DNA from: Frondihabitans australicus
GTDB lineage: Bacteria > Actinomycetota > Actinomycetes > Actinomycetales > Microbacteriaceae
Direction: 5' to 3'
Length of the DNA stretch: 64,000 nt
Assembly (NCBI RefSeq): GCF_003634555.1
Contig: NZ_RBKS01000001.1
Coordinates: 1,550,001 to 1,614,000 of the forward strand
The first letter of the stretch is position 1. Each line of letters starts with the position of its first letter. The notes beneath the pieces are model-generated. The model did no database searches and had not been told where the DNA came from. It saw only the letters and a program-made list of their open reading frames with translations. Shown in pieces: positions 17,131 to 26,440 of the stretch. The position numbers and the translations under genes are program-made.

Positions 17131-18637
17131 CGTCTCTCCCCTGACCGCGGCCGCGCTCTCGGCTCCGGCTCGTGCCGTGCGCGAGCAGCGGCGACCGGGC
17201 GTCGTGCACCTCGGGCTCGGCGCCTTCCACCGGTCGCACCAGGCCTGGTACACGCAGCGTGCGGGCGGATCGGCCGGGTCGGTCGCGGCCGCCGGGTCGA
17301 CCGGTGCGGCCGGGTCGCAGGAGCCGACGGGCGAGCGCCCCTGGGGCATCGTCGCCTTCACCGGCCGTCGCCCCGACGCCGCGGCGACCCTCGCCGAGCA
17401 GGACTGCGTCTACACCCTCGTGACCCGCAGCGCCGACGGCGACGAGGCGTCGCTCGTCGACGCGATCGTCGCCGCGCACGACGGCGGAGACTCCGAGGTG
17501 TGGCGCGCGGCCGTCGCCTCCCCCGAGACCGCCGTCATCACCCTCACGGTCACCGAGGCCGCCTATCGCCACGTCGACGGCGGCGCCGACCTCGCCGCGC
17601 CCGACGTGATGGCCGACATCGACGCCCTCCGCCGTGGCGAGTCGGCCTCGACGGTGCCGGGTCGGCTCGTCGACGGCCTGCGCGCACGGCGGGGCGCCGA
17701 CGCCGGGACCTTGGCCGTCGTCTCCTGCGACAACCTCACCGGCAACGGCGACATCGCGCGTGACGTGGTGCTCTCGGTCGCGAACGCCGTCGACTCCGAC
17801 CTCGCCGCGTGGATCCGGGCGAACGCATCGTTCGTCTCGTCGATGGTCGACCGCATCACGCCCGCGACGACCGAGGCCGACCGCGCGGACGCCACTCGCC
17901 TCACGGGCTTCGACGACCGGGCCGTCGTCGTCGCCGAGCCGTTCGCGGAGTGGGTCCTCTCCACACGCGTCGCCGCCGACGGGCCGACCGATGCCTTCCC
18001 CGCGGGCCGTCCGGCCTGGGAGTCCGCCGGCGCCGTCTTCGTCGACGACCTCGAACCGTACGAGCACCGGAAGCTGTGGCTCCTCAACGCCGGCCACTCG
18101 CTCCTCGCCTACCTCGGCCCGCTCCTCGGGCACGAGACGATCGACGAGGCGATGTCCGACCCGCGGTGCACCGAACCGCTCGAGCAGCTGTGGGACGAAG
18201 CCGCCGAAGTGCTGCCGCTCCCCGCCGACGAGATCGACGACGCGAGGGCGGCCCTCCGCGAGCGCTTCCGCAACCCCCGCATCCGGCACCGGCTGCGGCA
18301 GATCGCCGCCGACGGCTCGGTAAAGCTTCCCGTCCGCGTCGTCGCGCCTCTCCGCGAGCGCCTCGCCCGAGGGCTCCCCGTCGGCCCAGGCGCCGCGACG
18401 GCCCTGGCCGCCTGGCACCTTCACGTGAGTCGGCAGGCGGACCTCGTCTCCGATCGAGGGGCCGCCGGGCTCGGAGCCGAGAGCAGCGTCTCCGACGTGC
18501 TCGAGCTGCTCGCGCCGGACCTCGCCACGAGGCCGGAGCCGGTCGCTGCGGTCGAGGCCGCGGAAGACCGGATCCTGCGCCTTCTCGACACCCCCGACAG
18601 ACACCGTTCACCCCAGCAGCAAGGAGCACCCGCATGA
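17123..18637 (+). CDS. uxuB: Fructuronate reductase / mannitol dehydrogenase family
   Basis: 504 aa. Long-chain mannitol dehydrogenase fold: [19 protein letters not shown] near residue 30 (cofactor site), [18 protein letters not shown] and [12 protein letters not shown] in the middle, and the catalytic-lysine region [23 protein letters not shown] 17123 overlaps the preceding gene by 8 nt; GTG 17117 is an alternative. Assigned as UxuB (D-fructuronate to D-mannonate, NADH) rather than mannitol dehydrogenase because it sits between uxaC and a mannonate dehydratase. A Ser/Gly/Ala-rich insert follows residue 45. Confidence 0.87.
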   Translation: MPDVSPLTAAALSAPARAVREQRRPGVVHLGLGAFHRSHQAWYTQRAGGSAGSVAAAGSTGAAGSQEPTGERPWGIVAFTGRRPDAAATLAEQDCVYTLVTRSADGDEASLVDAIVAAHDGGDSEVWRAAVASPETAVITLTVTEAAYRHVDGGADLAAPDVMADIDALRRGESASTVPGRLVDGLRARRGADAGTLAVVSCDNLTGNGDIARDVVLSVANAVDSDLAAWIRANASFVSSMVDRITPATTEADRADATRLTGFDDRAVVVAEPFAEWVLSTRVAADGPTDAFPAGRPAWESAGAVFVDDLEPYEHRKLWLLNAGHSLLAYLGPLLGHETIDEAMSDPRCTEPLEQLWDEAAEVLPLPADEIDDARAALRERFRNPRIRHRLRQIAADGSVKLPVRVVAPLRERLARGLPVGPGAATALAAWHLHVSRQADLVSDRGAAGLGAESSVSDVLELLAPDLATRPEPVAAVEAAEDRILRLLDTPDRHRSPQQQGAPA

Positions 18638-19872
18638 TCATCGACAGGGCCGAGGTCGTCGTCACCAGCCCCGACCGCAACTTCGTCACGCTGAGGCTCA
18701 CGACCGACGACGGTCTCGTGGGACTCGGCGACGCCACCCTGAACGGGCGCGAGCTCGCCGTGGTGGCGTACCTGCGCGAGCACGTGGTGCCGCTGCTGAT
18801 CGGGCGGGATGCGCACCGGATCGAGGACACCTGGCAGTTCCTCTACCGCTCGGCCTACTGGCGGCGCGGCCCGGTGACGATGGCCGCCATCGCGGCCGTC
18901 GACGTCGCCCTCTGGGACATCAAGGCGAAGGCGGCGAACATGCCGCTCTACCAGCTGCTCGGCGGGGCGTCGCGGACGGGCCTGCTCACCTACGGGCACG
19001 CGTCGGGCAAGTCGCTCGACGAGCTGTTCGACTCCGTGCGATCGCACCAGGAGCAGGGGTACAAGGCCATCAGGATCCAGACCGGCGTGCCCGGCCTGAA
19101 GTCGATCTACGGCATCGCGTCGAACGCCACCTTCGAGGCCAACAAGGGCGTGCGCTACGACCACGAGCCCGCCCAGCGCGGCTCGCTGCCCAACGAGGAG
19201 GACTGGGACACCCGCTCGTACCTCCGCCACGTGCCGACGGTGTTCGAGGCGGTGCGGAACGAGTTCGGCCCCGAGATCCCGCTGCTGCACGACGGGCACC
19301 ACCGGATGACGCCGATCCAGGCCGCGTCGCTCGGCAAGTCGCTCGAGCCCTACGACCTCTTCTGGCTGGAGGACGTCACGCCCGCCGAGAACCCGGAGGC
19401 GCTGCGGCTCGTGCGCCAGCACACCACGACGCCGCTCGCGATCGGCGAGATCTTCAACACGGTGTGGGACTACCAGCAGATCATCCGCGAGCAGCTCATC
19501 GACTACGTCCGGTCGGCGGTGACCCACACCGGCGGCATCACGCACCTGCGCCGGGTGATGGACTACGCGGCGCAGTACCAGATCAAGTCGGGATTCCACG
19601 GGCCGACCGACATCTCGCCGGTGGGCATGGCGGCCGCGATGCACCTCGGGCTCGCGATCCACAACTTCGGGATCCAGGAGTACATGAAGCACGGCGCGCG
19701 CACCGACGAGGTGTTCCAACAGTCGTTCACGTTCGAGGACGGCATGCTGCACCCGGGATCGCAGCCCGGGCTCGGCGTGACCCTCGACGTCGACGAGGCC
19801 GGCAAGTACCCGTACGAGCAGGCGTACCTCCCGTACAACCGGCTGGCCGACGGGACCGTGCACGACTGGTAG
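18634..19872 (+). CDS. manD: D-mannonate dehydratase, enolase superfamily (ManD/RspA type)
   Basis: 412 aa, typical length. Converts D-mannonate to 2-keto-3-deoxy-D-gluconate. Motifs: [20 protein letters not shown] near residue 55; metal ligands Asp in [12 protein letters not shown], Glu in [12 protein letters not shown] and Glu in [12 protein letters not shown]; His in [13 protein letters not shown]-terminal [11 protein letters not shown] typical of ManD. An AAGGAG site precedes the start, which overlaps the uxuB stop. Last gene of the operon; a long palindrome lies 28 bp downstream. Some relatives have low mannonate activity, but the neighbouring genes support this one. Confidence 0.9.
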   Translation: MIIDRAEVVVTSPDRNFVTLRLTTDDGLVGLGDATLNGRELAVVAYLREHVVPLLIGRDAHRIEDTWQFLYRSAYWRRGPVTMAAIAAVDVALWDIKAKAANMPLYQLLGGASRTGLLTYGHASGKSLDELFDSVRSHQEQGYKAIRIQTGVPGLKSIYGIASNATFEANKGVRYDHEPAQRGSLPNEEDWDTRSYLRHVPTVFEAVRNEFGPEIPLLHDGHHRMTPIQAASLGKSLEPYDLFWLEDVTPAENPEALRLVRQHTTTPLAIGEIFNTVWDYQQIIREQLIDYVRSAVTHTGGITHLRRVMDYAAQYQIKSGFHGPTDISPVGMAAAMHLGLAIHNFGIQEYMKHGARTDEVFQQSFTFEDGMLHPGSQPGLGVTLDVDEAGKYPYEQAYLPYNRLADGTVHDW

Positions 19873-19900
19873 GCGCCCGGCCTGCCCTTCACGTAGTCGC

Positions 19901-19955
19901 GAGATCGCACTCGTTGTCGCCTGGATAGCCTCCTTGCGACAACGAGTGCGATCTC
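19901..19955. repeat. Family B palindrome, copy 1
   Basis: Perfect 20-bp arms GAGATCGCACTCGTTGTCGC (19901-19920) and its complement (19936-19955) with a 15-nt loop. It lies between the convergent manD and DUF559 genes and could terminate both. The DUF559 stop codon (TCA at 19954-19956) overlaps the right arm. A related repeat lies at 20891-20947 beyond the other end of the DUF559 gene. Confidence 0.88.
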
Positions 19956-20832
19956 ACATCCGGTCGAGCCTGAGCGCGGACCTCAGACGACCGAGGAACT
20001 CGCGCGAGTGTGGGCCGAGATCGTCGTCGGTCACGCGAAGGGTTCGCCACCCGGCCGCCGCGAATCGCTCACGACGCCGGATGTCGCGGCGCCACTGGTC
20101 GCGATCCGTTCGGTGATGGTCGCCCTCGTACTCGATGCCCAATCGGACCGACGGGTAGCCGAGGTCGGGGCGCCCGATCTTGACGCCCCGGGAGTCGTAC
20201 ACGGGCCGATTGCAGGAAGGCTCCGGCAGTCCGTCACGAATGATGAGCAGCCTGAGCTCGGTCTCTTTCGCGGATTCGACGTTCTCGCGGACGAGCGCGA
20301 GCGCCTCGCGCAGGCGGACAGCATGCCGGCCTCCGGCATGTCTCGCCACCGCGGCGACGAGAAGGTCCCGGCCACCGCCGCTTTCGGGGCCCGCGACCGC
20401 GTCGCCGAGCGCGACGAGCTGATCAAGCGAGAGGATCCCCGCGCATTCGACGAAGACGTCGGCGGACTCACTCACGCGCAGACCGTCGACCTCGATCGAG
20501 GCCGGCGAGACCGATCGGTGCCCGGCCACGCCTCGCCGCCGCATCACGGCGCCCGTCCCGGTGGTCGTCACGTGGATCAGCCCCGATCGGAGCCTCCACG
20601 GCAGCGGCAGCTTCAGGAGAGCGGCCGCCGTTGCATGGCTGAAGCGCTGTGCAGGCGCGAGCGCGGGCCACAGCGACTGCGGTGTGAGTCCCGTCCCGAC
20701 CGGGGCGCGCAGGCCGACACCAGGAGCCTCGAGATCGGCTCGACGCAGGCGTTCCCGGCCGACAGAGGGGACGGCGTCGGCCACTCGAAACGGCGCGCCG
20801 TCGAGCAACGGAGGCAGAGGTCGCGGACGCAT
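19954..20832 (-). CDS. DUF559 (PD-(D/E)XK-like) nuclease-domain protein
   Basis: 292 aa from ATG 20832; an upstream ATG at 20901 would start inside an inverted-repeat arm. The first ~190 residues resemble the regulator-like region common to actinobacterial AbiEi/DUF559 proteins ([38 protein letters not shown]). The C-terminal ~90 residues form a Vsr/DUF559-type nuclease fold: [20 protein letters not shown], then [18 protein letters not shown]. The Asp, Glu-Tyr-x-Gly and His positions look intact. It stands alone among metabolic genes and is bracketed by family B inverted repeats, with its 3' end inside one. Role unknown; DNA repair, defence or repeat-associated activity are all possible. Confidence 0.8.
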   Translation of the reverse strand: MRPRPLPPLLDGAPFRVADAVPSVGRERLRRADLEAPGVGLRAPVGTGLTPQSLWPALAPAQRFSHATAAALLKLPLPWRLRSGLIHVTTTGTGAVMRRRGVAGHRSVSPASIEVDGLRVSESADVFVECAGILSLDQLVALGDAVAGPESGGGRDLLVAAVARHAGGRHAVRLREALALVRENVESAKETELRLLIIRDGLPEPSCNRPVYDSRGVKIGRPDLGYPSVRLGIEYEGDHHRTDRDQWRRDIRRRERFAAAGWRTLRVTDDDLGPHSREFLGRLRSALRLDRM

Positions 20833-20890
20833 GCCGACAGGGTGCCGGAGGTGTCGGCTCCTGCTCAGAATCTGTCCACAGGTGCTTGGC

Positions 20891-20947
20891 CGAGATCGCA
20901 TTCGTCGTCGCTTCGGACGACGGGAGGCGACAAGTCGTGCGATCTCG
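20891..20947. repeat. Family B palindrome, copy 2
   Basis: Arms 20891-20911 and 20927-20947 with a 15-nt loop, the same geometry as copy 1. The left arm CGAGATCGCATTCGTCGTCGC differs from copy 1 at two positions. The arms pair well for the outer 10 bp and the inner 5 bp, with mismatches between. It lies between two divergent genes (start 20832 minus, start 21015 plus), so it cannot be a simple terminator. Confidence 0.75.
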
Positions 20948-21014
20948 CGCAGCCGGTGAACCTCGCGTCGAGCGGAGCCGTGTAGAAGGGAGACGAGACT
21001 TCGACAGGAGAGAC

Positions 21015-21542
21015 ATGAGCACCCCGTACGACATCATCGGCGACGTCCCCGCCTTCACCCTCACCTCGACCGACGTGGCCGACGGCCAGACCCTGCCGAC
21101 GCCGCAGGTCTCGGGCATCTTCGGCGCCGGCGGCGACGACGTGAGCCCGCAGCTGGCGTGGGAGGGCTTCCCGCCCGAGACGAGGAGCTTCGCGATCACG
21201 ATGTACGACCCCGACGCGCCGACCGGCTCGGGGTTCTGGCACTGGGCCGTGGCGAACGTGCCGGCGACCACGACGTCGCTCGCCTCGGGTGCAGGCGATG
21301 CCGCAGGATCCGGGCTCCCTTCCGGCGCCGTCCAGCTGAAGAACGACGGCGGGCTCGCGCACTTCCTCGGGGCTGCTCCCCCGCAGGGCCACGGCCCGCA
21401 CCGCTACTTCATCGCCGTGCACGCTCTCGACGTCGAGTCGCTCGACTTCTCGGGCGACGAGACGCCAGCGTTCCTCGGCTTCAATATGTTCGGCCACACG
21501 CTGGCCCGCGCCGTGATCACGCCCATCTACGAGGTGTGGTAG
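21015..21542 (+). CDS. YbhB/YbcL (PEBP/RKIP-like) family protein
   Basis: 175 aa, the usual size. PEBP landmarks: [40 protein letters not shown] (the ligand-binding DPDxP and HW motifs), and [20 protein letters not shown] precedes ATG 21015. Bacterial members are cytosolic with unknown ligands. It is divergent from the DUF559 gene with a family B palindrome between them. Confidence 0.88.
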   Translation: MSTPYDIIGDVPAFTLTSTDVADGQTLPTPQVSGIFGAGGDDVSPQLAWEGFPPETRSFAITMYDPDAPTGSGFWHWAVANVPATTTSLASGAGDAAGSGLPSGAVQLKNDGGLAHFLGAAPPQGHGPHRYFIAVHALDVESLDFSGDETPAFLGFNMFGHTLARAVITPIYEVW

Positions 21543-21667
21543 CTCGCCTCGGCGGAGCGACCTCATAGGGGATTACGGGTTGCCCAGGATCCAGGGGTTC
21601 CGGCGCTGAGAGGCCACCCGGCCGCCTAGCCTCGATACCGGACACGCGACAAGGCGAGAGGCGGCAC

Positions 21668-23419
21668 GTGGTCACCCTGATCTTCCTGGGGCTCGTGGGC
21701 GGGCTCATCACCGGCATCAGCCCGTGCATCCTGCCGGTGCTGCCCGTCATCTTCCTGTCGGGCGGCGCTCAGAGCGCGCGGTCGAGCGCCGCGCAGACCG
21801 TCGGCGGCCATCCTGCGACCCCGGCCAGGGGAACGGGCAGCCGTCCGTTCCTCGTGGTGCTCGGCCTCGCGATCTCGTTCAGCGTCTTCACGCTGCTGGG
21901 CAGCATCGTGCTGTCGGCGCTGCCCGTGCCGCAGGACATCATCCGCTGGGTCGGCCTGGCCTGCCTGGTGCTGATCGGCATCGGCATGATCGTGCCGCGG
22001 TTCCAGCACCTGCTCGAGAAGCCGTTCTCGCGGATCCCGCAGCGGCAGGTCGGCACCGACCGCGGCGGGTTCCTCCTCGGCCTCGTGCTCGGCACCGTCT
22101 ACGTGCCGTGCGCCGGCCCCGTGCTCGCCGCCATCACCGTCGCGGGCGCGACCGGCAAGATCGGCGCCGGCACGGTCGTGCTCACCATCGCGTTCGCCGT
22201 CGGCACCGCCGCGCCCCTGCTCTTCTTCGCGCTCGCCGGCCGAGGCGTCGCCGAGCGCGTGCGGGCATTCCGCACGAAGCAGCGGGGCATCCGCGTCGTC
22301 GCGGGCGTCGTGGTGCTCGGCCTCGCCGTCGCACTCGCCTTCAACGCGACCGACGCGATCCAGCGGGCGATCCCCGACTACACGGCCGCGCTCAATCACG
22401 ACCTCGAGAGCGCAGGGTCGACGAGCGCCCTGGGCTCCGCCGCGGGAGGAGGAGGGACGGCCTCGCAGAGTCTCGCATCCTGCGAAGAAGAGGCCTCGTT
22501 CACCGTCGCGACCTCGCTGCGCGCCTGCGGGCCCGCGCCGAAGCTCACCGGCATCAGCCAGTGGTTCAACACGAAAGACGACCAGCCCGTCACACTCAAG
22601 TCGCTCGAGGGCAAGGTCGTGCTCGTCGACTTCTGGGCGTACTCGTGCATCAACTGCCAGCGCGCGATCGCGCACGTCGAGCAGTGGTACAAGACGTACT
22701 CGTCGTCGGGGCTCGTCGTGATCGGCGTGCACACGCCCGAGTACGCGTTCGAGCACGTGGCCTCGAACGTGAAGGCAGGAGCCGCACGACTCGGCATCAC
22801 CTACCCGGTCGCCCTCGACAACGACTACGCCACCTGGAACGCCTACGGCAACAACTCGTGGCCCGCCGACTACCTCGTCGACGCGAAGGGCGACATCCGC
22901 AACGTCTCGATCGGCGAGGGCGACTACTCGGGGCTCGAGTCGATGATCCGCACCCTGCTGAAGTCCGCATCGCCGGGAGTCACGCTGCCCGGCCAGACGC
23001 ACGTCGCCGACACGACGCCGACCGACCAGAACCAGACGCCCGAGACGTACCTCGGCACGCAGCGCGCCACCGCCGACGCGTCGTCGCCCGCGCTCGTCGC
23101 CGGCACACGCACCTACGCGCCGCAGACGAAGATCCCCGCGAACAAGTTCGTGCTCTCCGGGTCGTGGACGGGTGCCGCCGAAGACCTCACCAGCGGCAAG
23201 TACGCCACGATCTCGCTCGGCTACACGGCGAGCAAGGTCTACCTCGACATCGGCGGCACCGGCACGATCACGGCGACCGTCGGCGGGAAGTCGACCGCCA
23301 TGAGGGTGTCGGGCGCCCCGAACATCTACACCGTCGTGAACTCGTCGAGCGTGCACACGGGCGCGGTGTCGATCGCGGTGTCGCCGGGGCTGCGCGCCTA
23401 CTCGTTCACCTTCGGGTAG
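21668..23419 (+). CDS. dipZ: DipZ-type protein: CcdA membrane domain + thioredoxin-like domain + C-terminal beta domain
   Basis: 583 aa. Residues 1-240 are a CcdA/DsbD-beta-like domain with about six helices; electron-relay Cys residues are in GISPCILPVLP and TVYVPCAGPVLAA. Around 300-430 is an extracytoplasmic TlpA-like thioredoxin domain, active site WAYSCINCQRAIAH, then VIGVHTPEYAFEHV. The last ~140 residues are a beta-sandwich as in DipZ. It probably passes reductant from cytosolic thioredoxin to exported proteins. Start GTG 21668 with GAGAGG upstream. Two extra Cys residues in a linker (ASCEEEA, RACGPAP) may interact with the active site. A family A palindrome follows. Confidence 0.88.
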   Translation: MVTLIFLGLVGGLITGISPCILPVLPVIFLSGGAQSARSSAAQTVGGHPATPARGTGSRPFLVVLGLAISFSVFTLLGSIVLSALPVPQDIIRWVGLACLVLIGIGMIVPRFQHLLEKPFSRIPQRQVGTDRGGFLLGLVLGTVYVPCAGPVLAAITVAGATGKIGAGTVVLTIAFAVGTAAPLLFFALAGRGVAERVRAFRTKQRGIRVVAGVVVLGLAVALAFNATDAIQRAIPDYTAALNHDLESAGSTSALGSAAGGGGTASQSLASCEEEASFTVATSLRACGPAPKLTGISQWFNTKDDQPVTLKSLEGKVVLVDFWAYSCINCQRAIAHVEQWYKTYSSSGLVVIGVHTPEYAFEHVASNVKAGAARLGITYPVALDNDYATWNAYGNNSWPADYLVDAKGDIRNVSIGEGDYSGLESMIRTLLKSASPGVTLPGQTHVADTTPTDQNQTPETYLGTQRATADASSPALVAGTRTYAPQTKIPANKFVLSGSWTGAAEDLTSGKYATISLGYTASKVYLDIGGTGTITATVGGKSTAMRVSGAPNIYTVVNSSSVHTGAVSIAVSPGLRAYSFTFG

Positions 23420-23455
23420 GCGCCGCCGCCCGTCCCGAAGGCTCCAGGCGCCACA

Positions 23456-23513
23456 GCGACAAAACGCGACACCTGCGACGCTCCGGCGTGTCGCAGGTGT
23501 CGCGTTTTGTCGC
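23456..23513. repeat. Family A palindrome, copy 2 (bidirectional terminator candidate)
   Basis: Arms 23456-23478 and 23491-23513 pair perfectly over 23 bp (GCGACAAAACGCGACACC...) and extend inward with one G-U pair. It lies between the convergent dipZ and aldo/keto reductase genes. Confidence 0.88.
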
Positions 23514-23536
23514 GCGAGGAGGTACGGGAGGGCGGG

Positions 23537-24385
23537 CTACAGCATCTCGAGGGGGGTGTGGCGCGCGGGAGGCGGGAAGGCGGCGTCGAGTGCCGCGAGC
23601 TCCTGCGGCGTGAACGACACCTCGAGAGCCGCCGCGTTCTGCTCGACGTGAGCCACACTCGACGCCTTCACCGCCACGAGCCCGTCGGGGATCGCCTGGA
23701 GCACCCAGGCGAGGGCGAGCTGCGCCGGAGTGACGCCCTTGGCCTCGGCGATCTCGTCGAGCGTGGTGTCGTCGAGCAGCTCTCCGTGGTCGACCGGCGA
23801 GTACGCCATGAGCGGCATTCCGGCCTCACGCAGCCGGGGCAGCAGATCGAACTCGGGGCCACGGCGGGCGAGGTTGTAGAGCACCTGGTTCAGCTGGGCG
23901 TGCGAGCCGCCCGCCACCCGGGCCAGCTCGGCGAGGTCGTCGACGTCGAAGTTCGACACGCCCCACCCGCCGATGTCGCCTGCTTCGGCGAGCTCCTCGA
24001 ATCCTGCGACCGTCTCGGCCAGCGGGAAACGGCCGCGCCAGTGCAGCAGGTACACGTCGATGCGATCGGTGCCGAGCCGCTCGAGACTGCGGCGGCAGGC
24101 GTCGACCACGCCGCGCCTCGACGCGTTGCTCGGCAGCACCTTGCTCACGAGCACGACCTCGTCGCGGCGCCCCGCGATCGCCTCGCCGATGAGGGTCTCG
24201 GCGGCTCCGTCGCCGTACATCTCGGCCGTGTCGACGAGGGTCAGGCCGAGGTCGAGTCCGCGGCGCAGGGCGGCCAGCTCGGTGTCGTGGCGCGCAGGAT
24301 CCTCCCCGAGCAGCCAGGTGCCGAGCCCCAGGCGCTGCGACGTGGTGCCGTTCGGCAGCGTGACGAGGTGTGCGGGCGCGCTCAT
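23537..24385 (-). CDS. Aldo/keto reductase
   Basis: 282 aa, the length of prokaryotic AKR5-like reductases. Tetrad: Asp/Tyr in LVDTAEMYGDGAAE, Lys in VLVSKVLPSNAS, His in DVYLLHWRGRFPL. QRLGLGTWLLGED opens the barrel and VAVKASSVAHVEQNAAAL is the cofactor segment. TACGAT lies 6 nt before the ATG on the complement strand, so the message is probably leaderless. Substrate unknown. Confidence 0.88.
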   Translation of the reverse strand: MSAPAHLVTLPNGTTSQRLGLGTWLLGEDPARHDTELAALRRGLDLGLTLVDTAEMYGDGAAETLIGEAIAGRRDEVVLVSKVLPSNASRRGVVDACRRSLERLGTDRIDVYLLHWRGRFPLAETVAGFEELAEAGDIGGWGVSNFDVDDLAELARVAGGSHAQLNQVLYNLARRGPEFDLLPRLREAGMPLMAYSPVDHGELLDDTTLDEIAEAKGVTPAQLALAWVLQAIPDGLVAVKASSVAHVEQNAAALEVSFTPQELAALDAAFPPPARHTPLEML

Positions 24386-24531
24386 GGGCCGATCGTAGGG
24401 CGGCGGGCGGCGACGGGCGTGTCGACCTGCCGCAGGCGGAAATACGCACATCTGCCGATACCCGCGCTCGGGCGCCGGCGGGAGAGTGCTCGTGACCGCC
24501 GACCGGCGGCGCCTTTCTGGGAGGAAGACTC

Positions 24532-24798
24532 ATGACCATCACGACCGACACCGTGCCCATCATCCTGAGCGAGCTGACCGAGTCGGAGCGCGACCAGGCG
24601 CTCCGCGACGCCGTCCGCGTCACGGACTTCGTCAACTCGATCGATCTGCCGCGGTTCTCGCCGCTCGCCACCGACCTGCCGGCGTCGCTCGCCGCGACCC
24701 CGATCGACGTGCAGCGAGCCGGCGAGGCGCTGAGGCAGGCCGCCGAGGTGCACACCTTCCTGCGCCGGCTCGTGGTGCAGCTCGACCGGCGGCTCTAG
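24532..24798 (+). CDS. Small hypothetical protein
   Basis: 88 aa, start ATG 24532 behind a good GGGAGG site. Predicted mostly helical (ELTESERDQALRDAVRVTDF; RAGEALRQAAEVHTFLRRLV), no Cys and no membrane segment. No family recognised. It is divergent from the aldo/keto reductase and closed by a family A palindrome 28 bp downstream. Codon use and the strong ribosome site argue that it is real. Confidence 0.65.
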   Translation: MTITTDTVPIILSELTESERDQALRDAVRVTDFVNSIDLPRFSPLATDLPASLAATPIDVQRAGEALRQAAEVHTFLRRLVVQLDRRL

Positions 24799-24825
24799 CC
24801 CTTGCACTGCCCGCGCCCGGCCCGA

Positions 24826-24883
24826 GCGACAAAACGCGACACCTGCGACGCACCGAGACGTCGCAGGTGTCGCGTTTTGCCGC
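24826..24883. repeat. Family A palindrome, copy 3
   Basis: Arms 24826-24850 and 24859-24883, 25 bp with one mismatch (TTTTGCCGC in the right arm where other copies have TTTTGTCGC). It lies between convergent genes ending at 24798 and 24920. Confidence 0.88.
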
Positions 24884-24919
24884 AGGGGCGGAGGGCAGGG
24901 GCAGGGGTAGGGCGCAGGA

Positions 24920-25312
24920 TCAGCGCGACGCCGCCCGGCGAATCGCGAGCGCGCCCAGCACGAGCGGCACCTGCAGCGGGAGGCGGACGAGCGCCACGGC
25001 CTTCGCCGTGCGGGACTTCCGCGGGCTCCTGAGGTACTGCGCCGCCATCGTCACGTTGGCGGGGAACACGGCGACGAACAGCAGCGCGGCGAGCCCTCCG
25101 CCCGCGCGCCGGGTCGCCGGAAGCGCCAGAGCCGCCGCGGTGGTGAGTTCGGCCGCGCCCGAGAGCAGGGTCCAGGTGCGCGCCTCGCCGGGGAGCGCGT
25201 CGGGCACGATCGGGTCGAACGTCTGCGGGCGCGCGAAGTGGACGGTGCCGGAGGTCGCGAGGAGGGCGGTCAGGGCGATGAGGAGCGCGCGGGCGCGACG
25301 GCGGGAGGGCAT
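24920..25312 (-). CDS. DoxX-like small membrane protein
   Basis: 130 aa with four hydrophobic segments (ARALLIALTALLATSGTVHF; WTLLSGAAELTTAAALAL; GGLAALLFVAVFPANVTMAA; LPLQVPLVLGALAIRRA). The pattern SGxxHF, LSGAAEL and FPANVTMA is typical of short DoxX/DUF417-like proteins of unknown function. ATG 25312 is preceded by AGGA. It lies between family A copies 3 and 4. Confidence 0.75.
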   Translation of the reverse strand: MPSRRRARALLIALTALLATSGTVHFARPQTFDPIVPDALPGEARTWTLLSGAAELTTAAALALPATRRAGGGLAALLFVAVFPANVTMAAQYLRSPRKSRTAKAVALVRLPLQVPLVLGALAIRRAASR

Positions 25313-25367
25313 CGCTCGATCCTGCGCCCCTCGCCTGTGCGTGCCGCCCGAGCCGAACGCGCGCACG

Positions 25368-25425
25368 CGACAAAACGCGACACCTGCGACGCACTGACAC
25401 GTCGCAGGTGTCGCGTTTTGTCGCA
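25368..25425. repeat. Family A palindrome, copy 4
   Basis: Perfect 25-bp arms 25368-25392 and 25401-25425. It sits 17 bp after the LysR gene stop on the minus strand and upstream of the DoxX-like gene, consistent with termination of the lysR transcript. Confidence 0.9.
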
Positions 25426-25442
25426 GGAAAGCCGCCCGCGAC

Positions 25443-26300
25443 CTACTCGGCGCGCAGCACCCCACGCGACAGGATCGCCGACGTGAGCGCCTCGACCGGC
25501 TCGCGCGCCGCCCCCGGGTTCGCCACGAGCACGTAGTCGACGTCGCCGAGGTCGGGCAGCGAGAACCGCTGCGACACCTTCACCAGGTCGGCGGGGATCA
25601 GCGAGTACGGGAAGACCGCGAGCCCGATCCCCGCGCGCACCGCCGCGAGGATCCCGTTCACGTCGCGCGTGTTGCAGGTGATCCGCCAGGTGCGCCCGGC
25701 ACCCTCGAGCGCGTCGATCGCCATCTGCCGTGACAGCGACGGCGCCTGGTACGTGATGAGCGGCACCGGGGCGGTCGGGTCGAGCTGCAGCCGCTCCTGC
25801 GCCATCCACACCATGGGGTCGCCTGCGACGCGCGTGCCGTCCTCGTACTCGCCCGCGTTCTGCTTCACGAAGATGAGGTCGAGCTGCCCCGAGGCGAGCC
25901 GGCGGCGCAGAGGCATCGACTGGTTCACCGTCAGCTCGAGGTTGATCTCGGGGTAGAGCTGCCGGAAATGGCGCAGGATCCGCGGAAGCTGCGTGATCGC
26001 GAGGTCGTCGGCCGCCCCGAACCTCAGCCGGCCGCGCATCGCCGACCCCGAGAAGTAGCTCTCCGCACTCGCGTGCGCCGCGAGGATCGTCCGGGCGAAC
26101 CCGGCCATCGCGTCGCCGTTGTCGGTGAGCGCGACCTCGCGGGTGTCGCGCGCGACGAGCATGCGGCCGGCCGCCTTCTCGAGCTTCGAGACGTGCTGCG
26201 AGACCGTCGGCTGGCTGATTCCGAGGCGCATCGCCGCCTGCGTGAAGCTGTGCGTCTCGGCGACGACGAGGAACGTGCGCAGGAGCGCGGGATCGTACAC
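25443..26300 (-). CDS. LysR-family transcriptional regulator
   Basis: 285 aa. N-terminal winged HTH: LLRTFLVVAETHSFTQAAMR then LGISQPTVSQHVSKLEKAAG. The effector domain starts at RGRLRFGAADDLAI and ends IGLAVFPYSLIPADLV. Start GTG 26300 is preceded by GGGAGG at 4-5 nt spacing; no ATG suits the domain start. It is divergent from an MFS exporter, with a LysR-type box ATTAC-N5-GTAAT between them (26333-26349). It probably activates the exporter in response to a small molecule (inference). Confidence 0.9.
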   Translation of the reverse strand: MYDPALLRTFLVVAETHSFTQAAMRLGISQPTVSQHVSKLEKAAGRMLVARDTREVALTDNGDAMAGFARTILAAHASAESYFSGSAMRGRLRFGAADDLAITQLPRILRHFRQLYPEINLELTVNQSMPLRRRLASGQLDLIFVKQNAGEYEDGTRVAGDPMVWMAQERLQLDPTAPVPLITYQAPSLSRQMAIDALEGAGRTWRITCNTRDVNGILAAVRAGIGLAVFPYSLIPADLVKVSQRFSLPDLGDVDYVLVANPGAAREPVEALTSAILSRGVLRAE

Positions 26301-26332
26301 GGGGCCTCCCTGGTGCCGACGACGGGGGTCAT

Positions 26333-26349
26333 CATTACGCGACGTAATG
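26333..26349. promoter_or_regulatory. LysR-type box CATTACG-CGA-CGTAATG
   Basis: A 17-bp interrupted palindrome with perfect 7-bp arms that fits the LysR T-N11-A consensus. It lies 33 bp from the regulator start and 92 bp from the proposed MFS start. Confidence 0.65.
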
Positions 26350-26440
26350 ACCTTGATTATGTCCATGCGGGATCGAAATGACAACGTGCGCCGTACCGTT
26401 GAGTTCGACTTCTTTCCGCCTCCGACCCAGGAAGCCCCGC

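Noticed and set aside
20832-20901. Longer start for the DUF559 protein at ATG 20901
   Set aside because: It lies inside the inverted-repeat arm and lacks a ribosome site or -10 box; the added residues resemble no family. It is kept only as an alternative.
19901-20947. DUF559 unit as a classical insertion sequence
   Set aside because: The bracketing repeats are each palindromic hairpins and not simple terminal inverted repeats, no target duplication is visible and the protein is not a transposase.
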